From: Pacificibacter marinus
GTDB taxonomy: Bacteria; Pseudomonadota; Alphaproteobacteria; Rhodobacterales; Rhodobacteraceae
Assembly: GCF_018860505.1 (NCBI RefSeq)
Contig: NZ_JAHKPU010000020.1
Location: 62,001 to 126,000 of the forward strand
DNA: 64,000 bases
Reading direction: 5' to 3'
Below the pieces are notes generated by a model. The model did not search any database. It worked only from the letters and a program-made list of their open reading frames with translations, and was not told where the DNA came from. Every line of letters starts with the position of its first letter. Position 1 is the stretch's first letter. This document shows, piece by piece, positions 54,801 to 63,852 of this stretch. Position numbers and translations under genes: made by a program.

Positions 54801-56385
54801 GGCTCAGCGGACGGTATTTTTCAGACAAAACCGCAGAAGGCGTGTCATCCCCCATCGAGGCCAAAGTCTCTTTGCCATCTTCGGCCATAGGTGCAAGAAT
54901 TTGCTCGAGTTCTTCGATAGAATAACCAGCCGCGATTTGGCGCTGCTTTAAATCCACACCGCTAAAGATCGCTTTTTCCTCTAAACCAGACAGGCTTTCT
55001 TCAAGGTCATTGATCTTGCCCGCCCAGTCACCAAACGGCTGCGCTGCGGCAAGTTTATCTTTCATCTCTGTATCATGGTAAAGTTTGCCATCTGTCATAT
55101 CGACAGCCAACATTTGACCCGGTCCAAGCGCGCCTTTTTCAACAACAGTCGCCTCATCAGTCGGCACCATGCCCACTTCAGAGCCCGCAATGACAAGACC
55201 ATCTCCTGTCACAACGTAGCGCATCGGGCGCAAGCCGTTACGATCAAGACCAGCACAAACCCAACGACCGTCCGTCATAGCCAAAGCAGCAGGGCCATCC
55301 CATGGTTCCATCACGGAATTCACGTAAGAATACATGTCACGCCAAGATTGCGGCAGCTCCACAGCTTGTTGCGACCACGCCTCAGGCACGAGCATGGTTT
55401 TCGCCATTGGTGCAGACCGCCCAGCGCGCACCAAAACTTCGAACACAGCATCAAGCGCCGCAGAATCAGATGCACCTTGCGGGATGATCGGTTTAATATC
55501 CTCAGCCGTGTCGCCAAATGTGGTCGAAGCCATGCGAATCTCATGCGACTTCATCCAGTTTTTGTTGCCCTTGAATGTGTTGATCTCGCCATTGTGAGCC
55601 AACATACGGAACGGCTGCGCCAGCCACCACTGCGGGAAAGTGTTTGTGGAATACCGTTGGTGGTAAATCGCAAAAGCGGATTCAAACCGTTCATCCATCA
55701 AGTCAGGGTAGAATTCTGCGACCTGTTCAGCCAACATCATGCCTTTGTAGATGATAGAGCGGCAAGACAAAGAACAGACGTACAAAGACTGTGCGCCTGC
55801 GGCCAAAGCAGCTTTTTCGATACGACGACGAATCACATAAAGCTCGCGCTCGAATGTCTCTTCGTCCACGCCTTTGGAGTTCGAAATCAAAATCTGTTCG
55901 ATTTCAGGGCGTGTCACATTGGCTTTTTCACCCAAACAATCAACACTCACAGGGACGTGACGCCAACCGTAGATGTAATAACCCATCCGCAGAACTTCGG
56001 ATTCGATGATCGTACGGCAGGTCTCTTGAGCGCCGAAATCGGTGCGCGGTAGGAAGATTTGCCCAACAGCGATCATTTCATCTGTGCGTGGCTTGTGCCC
56101 AGTGCGTTTCACTTGATCATAGAAAAATGGAACAGGGATTTGCACGTGAATACCTGCGCCATCACCCGTTTTGCCGTCCGCATCAACAGCACCACGGTGC
56201 CAGATCGCTTTGAGGGCAGAAATGCCGTTTTCAACGACTTTACGAGATTTTGTGCCGTCGACAGAAACAACAAGACCAACCCCACAAGAGGAGTGTTCAT
56301 CTTCTTCGCGGAAGAGAGAATTTTGTGCCATCCATTCGCGTTTTGCTTCTTCGCGAGCGGCCCAGCTTTCATCATATTTTGTCAT
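51850..56385 (-). CDS. gltB: glutamate synthase large (alpha) subunit
   Basis: GltB makes glutamate from glutamine and 2-oxoglutarate. The 1511-residue protein has the class II glutamine amidotransferase domain first, with the catalytic Cys after a short propeptide in EHSSCGVGLV (about residue 34), then the central and FMN-binding domains (GLPWEMGLTEAHQVL, RVTLRTDGGLRTGRDVVMAA), the 3Fe-4S ligands in CIMVRQCQSNTCPVGVC (about 1133-1149) and the C-terminal beta-helix rich in Gly. AGGG is eight bases before the ATG. gltD lies 114 bases upstream. Confidence 0.98.
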   Translation of the reverse strand: MTKYDESWAAREEAKREWMAQNSLFREEDEHSSCGVGLVVSVDGTKSRKVVENGISALKAIWHRGAVDADGKTGDGAGIHVQIPVPFFYDQVKRTGHKPRTDEMIAVGQIFLPRTDFGAQETCRTIIESEVLRMGYYIYGWRHVPVSVDCLGEKANVTRPEIEQILISNSKGVDEETFERELYVIRRRIEKAALAAGAQSLYVCSLSCRSIIYKGMMLAEQVAEFYPDLMDERFESAFAIYHQRYSTNTFPQWWLAQPFRMLAHNGEINTFKGNKNWMKSHEIRMASTTFGDTAEDIKPIIPQGASDSAALDAVFEVLVRAGRSAPMAKTMLVPEAWSQQAVELPQSWRDMYSYVNSVMEPWDGPAALAMTDGRWVCAGLDRNGLRPMRYVVTGDGLVIAGSEVGMVPTDEATVVEKGALGPGQMLAVDMTDGKLYHDTEMKDKLAAAQPFGDWAGKINDLEESLSGLEEKAIFSGVDLKQRQIAAGYSIEELEQILAPMAEDGKETLASMGDDTPSAVLSEKYRPLSHFFRQNFSQVTNPPIDSLREYRVMSLKTRFGNLKNVLDESSSQTEILVLDSPFVGNAQFETLKSKFNAPMTEIDCTFAVDGGANALREGLDRVRAEAEEAVRSGGGHIVLTDQGQGADRVAMPMILATSAVHSWLTRKGLRTFCSIGVRSAECIDPHYFAVLIGCGATIVNAYLAEDSLNDRIERGLLDCTLTEAVARYRAAVDAGLLKIMAKMGISVISSYRGGLNFEAVGLSRAMCAEFFPGMQSRISGIGVGGIQKKLKAVHAQGFLGGNTLPIGGFYKSRKSGETHAWEAQSMHMLQSACDRASYSMWQQYTAKMRSNPPIHLRDLLDVKPLGKPVPIEEVESITAIRKRFVTPGMSLGALSPESHRTLSIAMNRIGAKSDSGEGGESPDDFTPEPNGDNASAKIKQVASGRFGVTAEYLLACEELEIKVAQGAKPGEGGQLPGMKVTDLIAKLRHSTKGVTLISPPPHHDIYSIEDLAQLIYDLKQINPRCKVTVKLVASSGVGTIAAGVAKAKADIILISGHNGGTGASPATSIKFAGLPWEMGLTEAHQVLSMNNLRERVTLRTDGGLRTGRDVVMAAMLGAEEYGIGTAALIAMGCIMVRQCQSNTCPVGVCTQDDDLRKKFTGNADKVVNLITFYAQEVREILASIGARSMDEVIGRADLLTQVSRGSAHLDDLDLNPLLITVDGADKIVYDRSKPRNAVPDTLDAQIVSDAARFLKDGEKMQLSYAVQNTHRTIGTRTSSHIVQNFGMRNDLQDDHLTVKLTGSAGQSLGAFAAPGLKIEVSGDANDYVGKGLSGGIVVVRPPMHSPLIASENTIIGNTVLYGATDGYLFAAGRAGERFAVRNSGATVVIEGCGSSGCEYMTGGIAVILGSIGANFGAGMTGGMAYLYDPEGTAFQLMNHETLVTCPVTVEYWEIELKSLIERHVRETGSVKASEILGNWDVEKTNFLQVCPKEMLVHIKAPLSLEKGAIPAE

Positions 56386-56499
56386 ATTGGTAACCCTTCC
56401 TTATCGTTTGGTGGGGTCGAAAGACTTCAGTGTAGACCGAGTGGGCGACATGTGACTGCGTGAAAGCAATTCACCCGCGCGCCTCTCGATCGTTAAAAT

Positions 56500-57933
56500 T
56501 TACTCGGCTGCAACGCTTGCCGCGGCATTGACCTGCTCAACAATGGCATCAGCCGCTTCGCGTCCATCACGGATCGCCCAAACAACCAAAGATGCACCGC
56601 GCTGAATATCGCCACAGGCGTAAACGCCCGGCAGTTTGGTTTCATGCGTTTTGAAATCAGCCAAAACTGTACCCCAACGCGTGACCTCCAAACCATCAGC
56701 ATTCCACAATTTTGGAAGCTCTTCTGGCTCGAACCCAAGCGCCTTGATCACGAGATCTGCGTCTTCAACATAGTCCGCCCCCTCGATCACTTCAGGAGAT
56801 TGGCGACCTGAGGCATCCGGCGTTCCCAAACGCATTTTTTGCACCATAACGCCCGTGACAGGATTACCTGCAAAACCTTTTGGCGCTGCAAGCCAGACAA
56901 ATTCTACACCTTCTTCTTCGGCGTTTTGCGTTTCGCGTTGCGACCCAGGCATATTGGCACGATCACGACGGTACAGACATTTCACGGATGTGGCGCCTTG
57001 ACGAATCGCTGTACGCACACAGTCCATCGCCGTGTCACCACCCCCGATAACCACGACTTTTTTGCCTTTTGCGTTCAATGCACCGCTGTCAAATTCTGCA
57101 ACAGTGTCACCGAACGAAACTTTGTTAGATGCTGTCAAATAGTCCAGCGCAGCGACGATACCGTCAGAACCGGCGCCTGGACCTTGAAGATCACGAGACT
57201 TATAGACACCTGTGGCGATCAAAACGGCGTCATGCTTTTCGCGCAAAGCGTCAAAAGTGATGTCTTCGCCAACATTACAGTTCAAAACGAATTCAACGCC
57301 TGACTCTTTCAGCTGATCGATGCGACGCATAACCACGTCTTTTTCAAGCTTGAAGCTTGGGATGCCGTAAGTCATCAGGCCGCCAGCGCGATCGGAGCGC
57401 TCATAGACAGTCACCTGAAGGCCAGCACGACGCAAACGGTCGGCGGCGGCAACACCGCCGGGACCTGAGCCGATAATCCCCACAGATTCAGTGCGCTCCG
57501 TGTGCGGCTTGATGCCTTCAACCCAACCGTTTTCCCAAGCAGTGTCCGTGATGTATTTCTCAACAGCACCAATCGTGACTGTCCCGTGACCAGACTGTTC
57601 AATCACACAGTTGCCTTCGCATAGACGGTCCTGCGGACAGATGCGCCCACAGATCTCTGGAAATGCGTTGGTCTCCTGCGAGAGTTCATACGCTTCCTTC
57701 AAACGCCCACTTGCAGTCAAGCGCAACCAGTCGGGAATATTGTTGTGAAGCGGACAATGCGACTGACAGTAAGGCACACCACACTGCGAACAGCGGGAGG
57801 CTTGTTCTTCAGCTTTCGCTGAAATGAAGTCACCGTAGATTTCCAAGAAATCTTCCTTACGGTCGCCTGCGTCGCGTTTTTCGGGCATATCCCGTCCAAC
57901 GTTCACAAATTTGAGCATAGGCTCCTTGGCCAT
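56500..57933 (-). CDS. gltD: glutamate synthase small (beta) subunit
   Basis: GltD is the NADPH-oxidising FAD subunit that feeds electrons to GltB. The 477-residue protein has N-terminal Cys clusters CSQCGVPYCQSHCPLHNNIPDWL (about 42-64) and CGRICPQDRLCEGNC, the FAD motif VGIIGSGPGGVAAADRLRRAG (about 149-169) and the NADPH Rossmann VVVIGGGDTAMDC (about 293-305). Gene order gltD-gltB, with 114 bases between, is unusual compared with the enterobacterial gltBD but is common in this family. GGAG lies ten bases before the start. Confidence 0.97.
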   Translation of the reverse strand: MAKEPMLKFVNVGRDMPEKRDAGDRKEDFLEIYGDFISAKAEEQASRCSQCGVPYCQSHCPLHNNIPDWLRLTASGRLKEAYELSQETNAFPEICGRICPQDRLCEGNCVIEQSGHGTVTIGAVEKYITDTAWENGWVEGIKPHTERTESVGIIGSGPGGVAAADRLRRAGLQVTVYERSDRAGGLMTYGIPSFKLEKDVVMRRIDQLKESGVEFVLNCNVGEDITFDALREKHDAVLIATGVYKSRDLQGPGAGSDGIVAALDYLTASNKVSFGDTVAEFDSGALNAKGKKVVVIGGGDTAMDCVRTAIRQGATSVKCLYRRDRANMPGSQRETQNAEEEGVEFVWLAAPKGFAGNPVTGVMVQKMRLGTPDASGRQSPEVIEGADYVEDADLVIKALGFEPEELPKLWNADGLEVTRWGTVLADFKTHETKLPGVYACGDIQRGASLVVWAIRDGREAADAIVEQVNAAASVAAE

Positions 57934-58161
57934 AACGCAATATCTCCGTAGGTTTGAGTTTGAATTTGTATGCTATGTACAAAGAACTGGCACAAAAGAA
58001 AAGTCATAAGTGCTGTCCTATATGTTGTTTATGACCGTACATCGGCCCGTTACGAACAATAAATCACAAAAAGTATGTCAGCAATTATGACGTTAATTGA
58101 AGCTTCTTATTGAGTTTAAAAGAGTTTATCATTTTATTATCAGATCACCAAGGACCGCCCT

Positions 58162-58968
58162 ATGAGCCTCTTTTACTTATTTCTCGTTGCCTTAATTCAA
58201 GGTGTTACAGAGTTTCTGCCTGTTTCATCCTCGGGTCACCTGATTCTGCTGCCTTATTTTGTTGGAATCGACGATCAAGGCCAAGCTATCGATGTGGCCG
58301 TTCATATCGGCACATTGGGCGCTGTGGTCGCCTATTTTTGGTCGGACGTTAAAGTTGGCCTGCTAGGCATTCCGCGTATGTTGACCGGAAAAATTGACAC
58401 GCCGGGCGCGAAGCTTGCCTTTCTTTTGCTCATAGCGACAATCCCCGTCATCCTTCTCGGCCTCGTCATCAAAGTCACTGGGCTATCGGACGCCATGCGA
58501 TCCATTCGCGTGATCGGTTGGACAATGTTGATCTTTGGCTTGGTTCTATATTGGTTCGACCAAAAAGGCCCCACGCACAAGATCGCCACAGACTGGTCAA
58601 TCAAGGACGCCATCATTCTTGGCCTATGGCAGGCCGTTGCCCTTATTCCTGGAACTTCTCGCTCTGGCATCACCATCACAGGAGCACGCGCACTTGGTTA
58701 CACACGCGAAGACGGTGCAAAAATTGCCATGTTAATGTCGATCCCAACCATTTTGGCTTCAGGCATTTTGCTTGGCGCAGAGGTTGCAGGCGATGCAGAC
58801 TGGGAACTTCTAAAATATGCAGGCATAGGCGCTGCGTTCGCATTTGTCGCGGCACTGGGGGCACTTGTATTGATGATGCGGCTCTTGCGCTCCGTGAGCT
58901 TTACGCCTTACGTCATTTACCGTGTTATTCTTGGCGCTGTGCTTTTGATCATTTCTTACAGCGTATAA
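58162..58968 (+). CDS. uppP: undecaprenyl-diphosphate phosphatase
   Basis: UppP (BacA) recycles undecaprenyl diphosphate for cell-wall synthesis. The 268-residue protein has about seven hydrophobic helices, the first motif GVTEFLPVSSSGHLIL (about residues 14-29) with catalytic Glu and the second GTSRSGITITGARALG near residue 168. AAGGA lies seven bases before the ATG. It follows a 228-base AT-rich gap divergent from gltD, which should hold both promoters; I see no sigma-54 site there. No own terminator is evident. Confidence 0.95.
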   Translation: MSLFYLFLVALIQGVTEFLPVSSSGHLILLPYFVGIDDQGQAIDVAVHIGTLGAVVAYFWSDVKVGLLGIPRMLTGKIDTPGAKLAFLLLIATIPVILLGLVIKVTGLSDAMRSIRVIGWTMLIFGLVLYWFDQKGPTHKIATDWSIKDAIILGLWQAVALIPGTSRSGITITGARALGYTREDGAKIAMLMSIPTILASGILLGAEVAGDADWELLKYAGIGAAFAFVAALGALVLMMRLLRSVSFTPYVIYRVILGAVLLIISYSV

Positions 58969-58984
58969 ACTTTCAAACTCGCAC

Positions 58985-59015
58985 AAAAAAGCGCGCCCAA
59001 ACTATTGGAGCGCGC
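58985..59015 (-). terminator. rho-independent terminator of the NDUFA9-like gene
   Basis: GCGCGC (58991-58996) pairs with GCGCGC (59010-59015) and is extended by CCAA/TTGG with one bulged A; six T residues follow on the minus strand. It could also stop uppP but lacks a T tract on that side. Confidence 0.8.
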
Positions 59016-59041
59016 CTCTTACATTTTCAAAATCAACCGCC

Positions 59042-60028
59042 TTAGGTTTTGTGTAGGTTTTTCGCACTGTCGCGAATATCAGCATATTGCCCTGAATCGC
59101 GGTAAACCCACAAATATTCAGGCAAGATGGCATCCATAGTTGTTGGCGCAATCCCCAAATCTGCAAAGCTTTTTGTATCCGGTGATACAACACAATCGTT
59201 TGCAAGGTTTTTAACTTGATCGCGCGTCAAAACTTTGTTGTGGAACAGCCCAAGCGTCATAGTTTGCGCAAGGCCAAACCCCATCGCCATCAGGTTACCA
59301 ACAAAAAACGGCAAATCAACGACAAGTCGGCGGCGCTGAATAAGGCCCAGCATTTTGTGGATCAAACCTTTAAGCGTATCCACTTCAGGTCCACCCAACT
59401 CATAAATGCCTGAAGGCGCATCACCCAACACAGCCTTAACGGCAGCCTGTGCGACATCGTCAACATAGACAGGCTGAAACTTTGTCTCACCGCCAACCAA
59501 GGGCAAGACAGGGCCAAATTTTGTCATCTCAGCAAAGCGGTTGAAGAAATCATCTTCCACACCGAACACAACTGACGGGCGCAAAATCACAGCAGCCGGG
59601 AAAGACGCAAGAACAGCCTGTTCGCCCTCAGCTTTGGTTTTTGCATATTCGCTTTCAGATTCAAGATCGGCCCCAATCGCCGACAGATGAACCAAGTTGC
59701 CAACGCCTTCTTCGGCAGCAATACGCGCGATGCGCGCAGCCCCGTCGGTTTGAACCGCAGCAAAAGAGTTTTTACCCTTTTCAGTCAAAACGCCCACGCA
59801 GTTCACAACTGCATCTGCGCCTTGCATCGCGGCCCGCACAGAGGCGTCATCGCGAATGTTACACAGAATAGGATCGACCTGACCGACCGCCCCATAAGGT
59901 TTTACATGAAGCGACTCGTTTGGGCGACGAACAGCAACGCGCACGCGCCATCCTTCTTTTGCCATACGCCGCGCGATATACCGCCCGACAAAGCCAGCTC
60001 CACCATAGATGGTGACCAATTTCGTCAT
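59042..60028 (-). CDS. complex I NDUFA9-like NAD(P)-binding protein (atypical SDR)
   Basis: A 328-residue Rossmann protein with the N-terminal motif VTIYGGAGFVGRYIARRMAKEG (about residues 5-26), a VVNCVGVL segment near 73 and HLSAIGADLESESEYAKTKAEGEQAV with the Tyr-x-x-x-Lys pair. This is the SDR type related to the NDUFA9 subunit of complex I, often annotated as a nucleoside-diphosphate-sugar epimerase. In mitochondria the homologue is an assembly subunit; bacterial function is not proven. GGAG six bases upstream supports 60028 over 60046. It is convergent with uppP, a common pairing in Rhodobacteraceae. Confidence 0.87.
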   Translation of the reverse strand: MTKLVTIYGGAGFVGRYIARRMAKEGWRVRVAVRRPNESLHVKPYGAVGQVDPILCNIRDDASVRAAMQGADAVVNCVGVLTEKGKNSFAAVQTDGAARIARIAAEEGVGNLVHLSAIGADLESESEYAKTKAEGEQAVLASFPAAVILRPSVVFGVEDDFFNRFAEMTKFGPVLPLVGGETKFQPVYVDDVAQAAVKAVLGDAPSGIYELGGPEVDTLKGLIHKMLGLIQRRRLVVDLPFFVGNLMAMGFGLAQTMTLGLFHNKVLTRDQVKNLANDCVVSPDTKSFADLGIAPTTMDAILPEYLWVYRDSGQYADIRDSAKNLHKT

Positions 60029-60169
60029 CTGCATCTCCAATGCCATTTTCTATGTTTTTCTTAGCTTTTCATGATCAAATGAACAAGACGCTATAATCAC
60101 CAATGAAAACCATCGAATCTGCGTTGACAGGCCTGCAACACCTCTTTACATCGCCACCTTACGACACCT

Positions 60170-60256
60170 GCCCAGGTGGCGGAATTGGTAGACGCGCTAG
60201 CTTCAGGTGCTAGTATTGGCAACGATGTGGAGGTTCGAGTCCTCTCCTGGGCACCA
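60170..60256 (+). tRNA. tRNA-Leu (anticodon CAG)
   Basis: Acceptor GCCCAGG pairs with CCTGGGC, anticodon stem CTAGC/GCTAG encloses TTCAGGT with anticodon CAG, a long variable arm (tattggcaacgatg) marks a class II tRNA, T arm GAGG TTCGAGT CCTC, and CCA is encoded at the 3' end. It reads CTG codons. Confidence 0.96.
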
Positions 60257-60823
60257 TTTGGTCGATAGATCTTATTAAAATCAGCAGATTACACACATCA
60301 TATCAGATCGATATGTACCAAATTATCTTGACCCTGCGTACTATATAAAATCTCATCGAGTCAGAAGTTTCATAACCGCTTGCCATTGAGCCGTTTTCAG
60401 CACTCTTCACCGCCACTCTCACCCAGTGCAGAGCCTTAAAATAAGCCCTCGAAGTAAAAAACTTTTAGCGCGCACTACAAAAACATCCTCAAGACTGCAG
60501 TCCAACACTCTGTGTTAGTGAACTAAGCATCACTCTCTTTCGCCATGCAAAATTTTCGCATGTTGTGATTTTTTGGCACCATTTTCATGCAAATGGAAAC
60601 TGCTAGTCTCAGAGGCTTAATTAAGGTCCTCGCTTTTAATCTTACTGTTTTTATTGGTCTTTAGGGAGAGGCGGCATATCTTTTTGGCGTCCAAGTTGAG
60701 TGAATATAAAAACGTTATAGATTTCAGACGAATAAATACCTGACAAAAATACTTGAGAATCTGCAACCTACTGCCTAATCCGTGAACATCATTCGAAGAA
60801 ACGGCAATTAAAAGGAAAGTTTC
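60257..60823. other. 567-base gene-free region before the TonB receptor
   Basis: AT-rich DNA between tRNA-Leu and the receptor. I see no coding frame with a family pattern. It holds the two palindromes at 60544-60596, a possible promoter around 60745-60780 and a clear ribosome site AGGA seven bases before the receptor start. A long 5' leader is possible. Confidence 0.6.
60544..60596. promoter_or_regulatory. two palindromes sharing CATGCAAA upstream of the TonB receptor
   Basis: CATGCAAAATTTTCGCATG (60544-60562) is a near-perfect inverted repeat with one extra base. CCATTT-TCATGC-AAATGG (60579-60596) is a perfect inverted repeat with a six-base spacer. Both contain CATGCAAA and lie 230-280 bases before the receptor start. 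They do not match the Irr or Fur consensus that I know; metal or ligand control of the receptor is an inference. Confidence 0.45.
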
Positions 60824-62800
60824 ATGAAAGTATCGCGTTTTATGGCGTTGTGCGGCGTGTCTTATGCCGCATTTACGGCTGCGGGCTTTGCGCAAGAAGT
60901 ATACGACTTGGACCCAATCAACATCTCATTGATTGAGGCTGGACAGGAAAACATCGAAGCCACTGGTGGCGCTGTGATTTCCGAAGAGGATATCCAAGCG
61001 ATCCAACCACAAAACCTGTCTGAATTATTCTCTCGTGAGTCTGGTGTGACAGTGTCCGGCGGAGCAGGGCCGTCAAAACGCGTTTATGTGTTTGGCATGG
61101 AGCAATCCAACCTGGCTGTCACTGTAGACGGCGTTCCACAGGGGGTAACCAGCTGGCACCACACAGGGTCGAATGTTGTCGACACAGCGTTTTTGAAATC
61201 CGTCGAGGTCGAGGCGGGCATTTCGACCGCAGATGCAGGTTTCGGGGCTGCCGCGGGGTCGTTGCGTTACGAAACTGTATCAGCGGGCGATCTGCTTGAA
61301 GAAGGTGACAGCTTTGGTGGCCGCGCTTCGTTGGGTTATAGCGACAATGGCAATACATTGACCAGCTCACTGGCTGCCTTTGGCGACACGGGAAACTTTG
61401 ACTATCTGGTCGTGCTGAGCAATCAAACCGGTGATGATTACGTCGACGGCTCAGGCACTGAAGTCATAGGCTCCGAGGCTGCGGCTCAAGGTCTCATGAC
61501 CAAGTTGGGGTATGAATGGGCAGAGCACCGAGTTGAGCTATCTTACGAGCACAGCGAAGATTCGGCTGATCGTGTTATCAAGATGAACATGGACTTGAAC
61601 CATGATGGCACAAAGTACCCTCTCGATATCACGAACGACATCGTGAGCCTGAGATATACAACGACTGCACCAACGGATGTCTGGGATCCAGAGATTCTGC
61701 TTTACTATTCCGAAAATAACTACTGGCGTCCGAACTATGTTGTGGATGGACGCAACGGTGACATGGAGTTGGACAACGGCGCGATCGGCGGCAAGATCGA
61801 AAACACCTTTACCGTTCAAAGTGGGTCGATCATCGCTGGTGTGGACTTTGCCTACCAAGGCTACAGCATCGATAACTACGGCGATGTCACTGGCACACCG
61901 GCGGTTCAGAACCTCGACACAATGCAGGTTGGCGCCTATGTGCAAGGGCGTTTTGAATTCGATAACGGGATCGACCTGTCAACTGGCCTGCGCGCAGACC
62001 ATATGATTTTCAACGACATGGATGGCCAGCGTTTCGAAGACAGCGGTATAAGTGCAAACCTCACAGCGTCCTATGAATTCGCGCCTGGCTTTGAAGTGTT
62101 CGCGGGCGCATCTCAGACATGGGTTGGTTATGATATTGGTGAATATGGCTTGATGCACGCGCGGGATTACGATTTTGCGTCCGATTATGCAGGTGCGAAC
62201 TCGACCAATTACAAAATCGGTGTGAATGGTTCTCGCGGTGCTTTCACTGGTGGCCTGACCTATTTCGACATCAAGGTCGAAGACTACGCCAATTATGATT
62301 GGACCGTGGATGAGATCAACAACGGCGGCGAGGTGCGTTCCAAGGGTATGACGCTGAATCTTGCCTATAACTATGCAAATGGGCGCATTGGCGGATCTTA
62401 CACCAAAGCAGATGTATCAGAGAACGGTGATGCAGTGCTGCCATCTGGCGGAAGCATCGTGCCTGTAAGTGATCTTGCAACACTTTACGTTGATCACAAC
62501 ATCTCTGATCAGCTGAAGGTCGGAGGAACACTTGCATGGGCGGGCACACTCGACAGCGACTTGATGTCTGAAAACAATTTCTACGCGCATGAAAGCTATA
62601 CGGTCGTGAACGCATATGCCGAGTATAAGCCTCAGCAAATGGATGGCCTAACGCTGCGCCTTGGTGTCGATAACCTGTTCGATGAATACTATTATGAGCG
62701 TTCATCATATGTGTACACTGAGATCAGTGATACGCGGATTGTATACCCTCAATATGCTGAGGGTCGCGCAATCAGCCTGACAGCCACCATCGACTTTTAA
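60824..62800 (+). CDS. TonB-dependent outer-membrane receptor
   Basis: A 658-residue receptor with a signal peptide (about 1-23, ending AAGFA), a possible TonB box around LDPINISL, a plug domain (about 45-150, with LSELFSRESGVTVSG and YVFGMEQSNLAVTVDGVPQG) and a 22-strand barrel ending in the typical GRAISLTATIDF with terminal Phe. It is of the vitamin B12/siderophore-receptor class. The heme-receptor FRAP and NPNL motifs are not seen, so the ligand is unknown. It faces tonB-exbD on the other strand, which supply the energy. A strong terminator follows. Confidence 0.92.
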   Translation: MKVSRFMALCGVSYAAFTAAGFAQEVYDLDPINISLIEAGQENIEATGGAVISEEDIQAIQPQNLSELFSRESGVTVSGGAGPSKRVYVFGMEQSNLAVTVDGVPQGVTSWHHTGSNVVDTAFLKSVEVEAGISTADAGFGAAAGSLRYETVSAGDLLEEGDSFGGRASLGYSDNGNTLTSSLAAFGDTGNFDYLVVLSNQTGDDYVDGSGTEVIGSEAAAQGLMTKLGYEWAEHRVELSYEHSEDSADRVIKMNMDLNHDGTKYPLDITNDIVSLRYTTTAPTDVWDPEILLYYSENNYWRPNYVVDGRNGDMELDNGAIGGKIENTFTVQSGSIIAGVDFAYQGYSIDNYGDVTGTPAVQNLDTMQVGAYVQGRFEFDNGIDLSTGLRADHMIFNDMDGQRFEDSGISANLTASYEFAPGFEVFAGASQTWVGYDIGEYGLMHARDYDFASDYAGANSTNYKIGVNGSRGAFTGGLTYFDIKVEDYANYDWTVDEINNGGEVRSKGMTLNLAYNYANGRIGGSYTKADVSENGDAVLPSGGSIVPVSDLATLYVDHNISDQLKVGGTLAWAGTLDSDLMSENNFYAHESYTVVNAYAEYKPQQMDGLTLRLGVDNLFDEYYYERSSYVYTEISDTRIVYPQYAEGRAISLTATIDF

Positions 62801-62869
62801 GATCGCCTGAAATGGCTCAAAAATCGCTTTGGGGGCCTTTGTCCCTAAAGCATATCTCGTGGATAACTT

Positions 62870-62895
62870 GGGAGGCCTTATGGCCTCCCCTTTTT
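62870..62895 (+). terminator. rho-independent terminator of the TonB receptor gene
   Basis: Stem GGGAGGCC (62870-62877) pairs with GGCCTCCC (62882-62889), loop TTAT, followed by CTTTTT. It lies 70 bases after the receptor stop and 55 bases before the tonB stop. Confidence 0.9.
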
Positions 62896-62949
62896 CATGT
62901 ATGGGTACAAGGTGGAGTAATTGAAGCTGACCAACATATGGTTCGCGGA

Positions 62950-63852
62950 CTAGCGCGAGAACCTCATAGGCAGACTGAAGCTGTATTGTGAATCCGTGAG
63001 ACCTTTTGGTGCCGCTTTAAACTTTCGCGCCGCATTCACCGCCTTGATAGCCGCCTGATCCAATGCAGCATTGCCTGAAGATTTCGCCAAAGAGACACCC
63101 AACAGTTGACCAGATCTGCTGACCGTCAAGCGCACTGTGACGGTGCCTGATGCATTTCGAGCCGCAGCCGGATAAAGCTTGCGCCGTTCTATGCGCATGC
63201 GAATGCCTGCCCCCCAACTGGCGCGCAAATCGTTCAAAGTGGCTTTTGACAATGTTGCAGCCTCTGATGTGCCCCTTGATCCAGCTTGCGCACCACCGCC
63301 TGCCCCGCTTGCACGTTGGGCAGCACGGGCTGCTGATGCAGGCGCAGCTTTCTTTGCTGGTTTTTTTGCCACTTTGGCCGGTGGCATTGACTTGGTTACG
63401 GCTTTTTCAGGGGGCGCGGGCCGTGGGATCGGCTTGATATCAGCAATGGCTGGTTCAATTTCCGGTTCGGTGGGGGGCTCAACGGCCACCGGTGGCGGCG
63501 GCAGGCTGATATCTGCCTCTGGAAGTGCATCTGCAACAGATGGCAGCGCCATGGGTGAGGCGACTTGTGGCAAGCTGGGTGCAGCATCTAGGGCCGTGCG
63601 CAATGCCGGTGCTTCGATGTTGTGAACAGGCTGAGGAGGAGTGACATCTGGTGTCGTTTCTATTTCAGGCGGTTTGTCCCATGCCTCAACCATCTCGGCA
63701 ATGGAAGCATCCGCCGCTTGCAATGACACCAAACCCTCTCCGCCCGCACCAGAGGAGACCGCACCAACGGATGCGGGGCGCAATGCAAAGGCTCCTAAAT
63801 GTAGCCCTGCGGCCATTGCTATGGCCGCGGCTGCCTGTAAGCGCGCACTCAT
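62950..63852 (-). CDS. TonB-family energy transducer
   Basis: A 300-residue TonB-like protein: an N-terminal signal anchor (about 5-28, AAAAIAMAAGLHLGAFAL), a long Pro/Ala/Glu/Lys-rich periplasm-spanning region (about 70-195; PPPPVAVEPPTEPEIEPAIADIKPIPRPAPPEK shown by position only) and a C-terminal TonB domain (about 210-300) with MRIERRKLYPAAARNASGTVTVRLTVSRSG. It couples the ExbB-ExbD motor to the receptor. The start overlaps the exbD stop (ATGA). It faces the receptor gene across about 150 bases. Confidence 0.92.
   Translation of the reverse strand: MSARLQAAAAIAMAAGLHLGAFALRPASVGAVSSGAGGEGLVSLQAADASIAEMVEAWDKPPEIETTPDVTPPQPVHNIEAPALRTALDAAPSLPQVASPMALPSVADALPEADISLPPPPVAVEPPTEPEIEPAIADIKPIPRPAPPEKAVTKSMPPAKVAKKPAKKAAPASAARAAQRASGAGGGAQAGSRGTSEAATLSKATLNDLRASWGAGIRMRIERRKLYPAAARNASGTVTVRLTVSRSGQLLGVSLAKSSGNAALDQAAIKAVNAARKFKAAPKGLTDSQYSFSLPMRFSR

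Noticed and set aside
55075-56052. 325-codon plus-strand frame inside gltB
   Set aside because: Antisense shadow of the amidotransferase half of gltB; composition is rich in His, Arg and Cys without any family pattern.
57934-58161. sigma-54 promoter for gltD
   Set aside because: TGGCAC occurs near 57990 but no TTGC-type -12 element lies at the required distance on either strand.
60824-62800. Assignment of the receptor as a heme receptor (HmuR)
   Set aside because: FRAP and NPNL motifs are missing and no hmu genes are adjacent.
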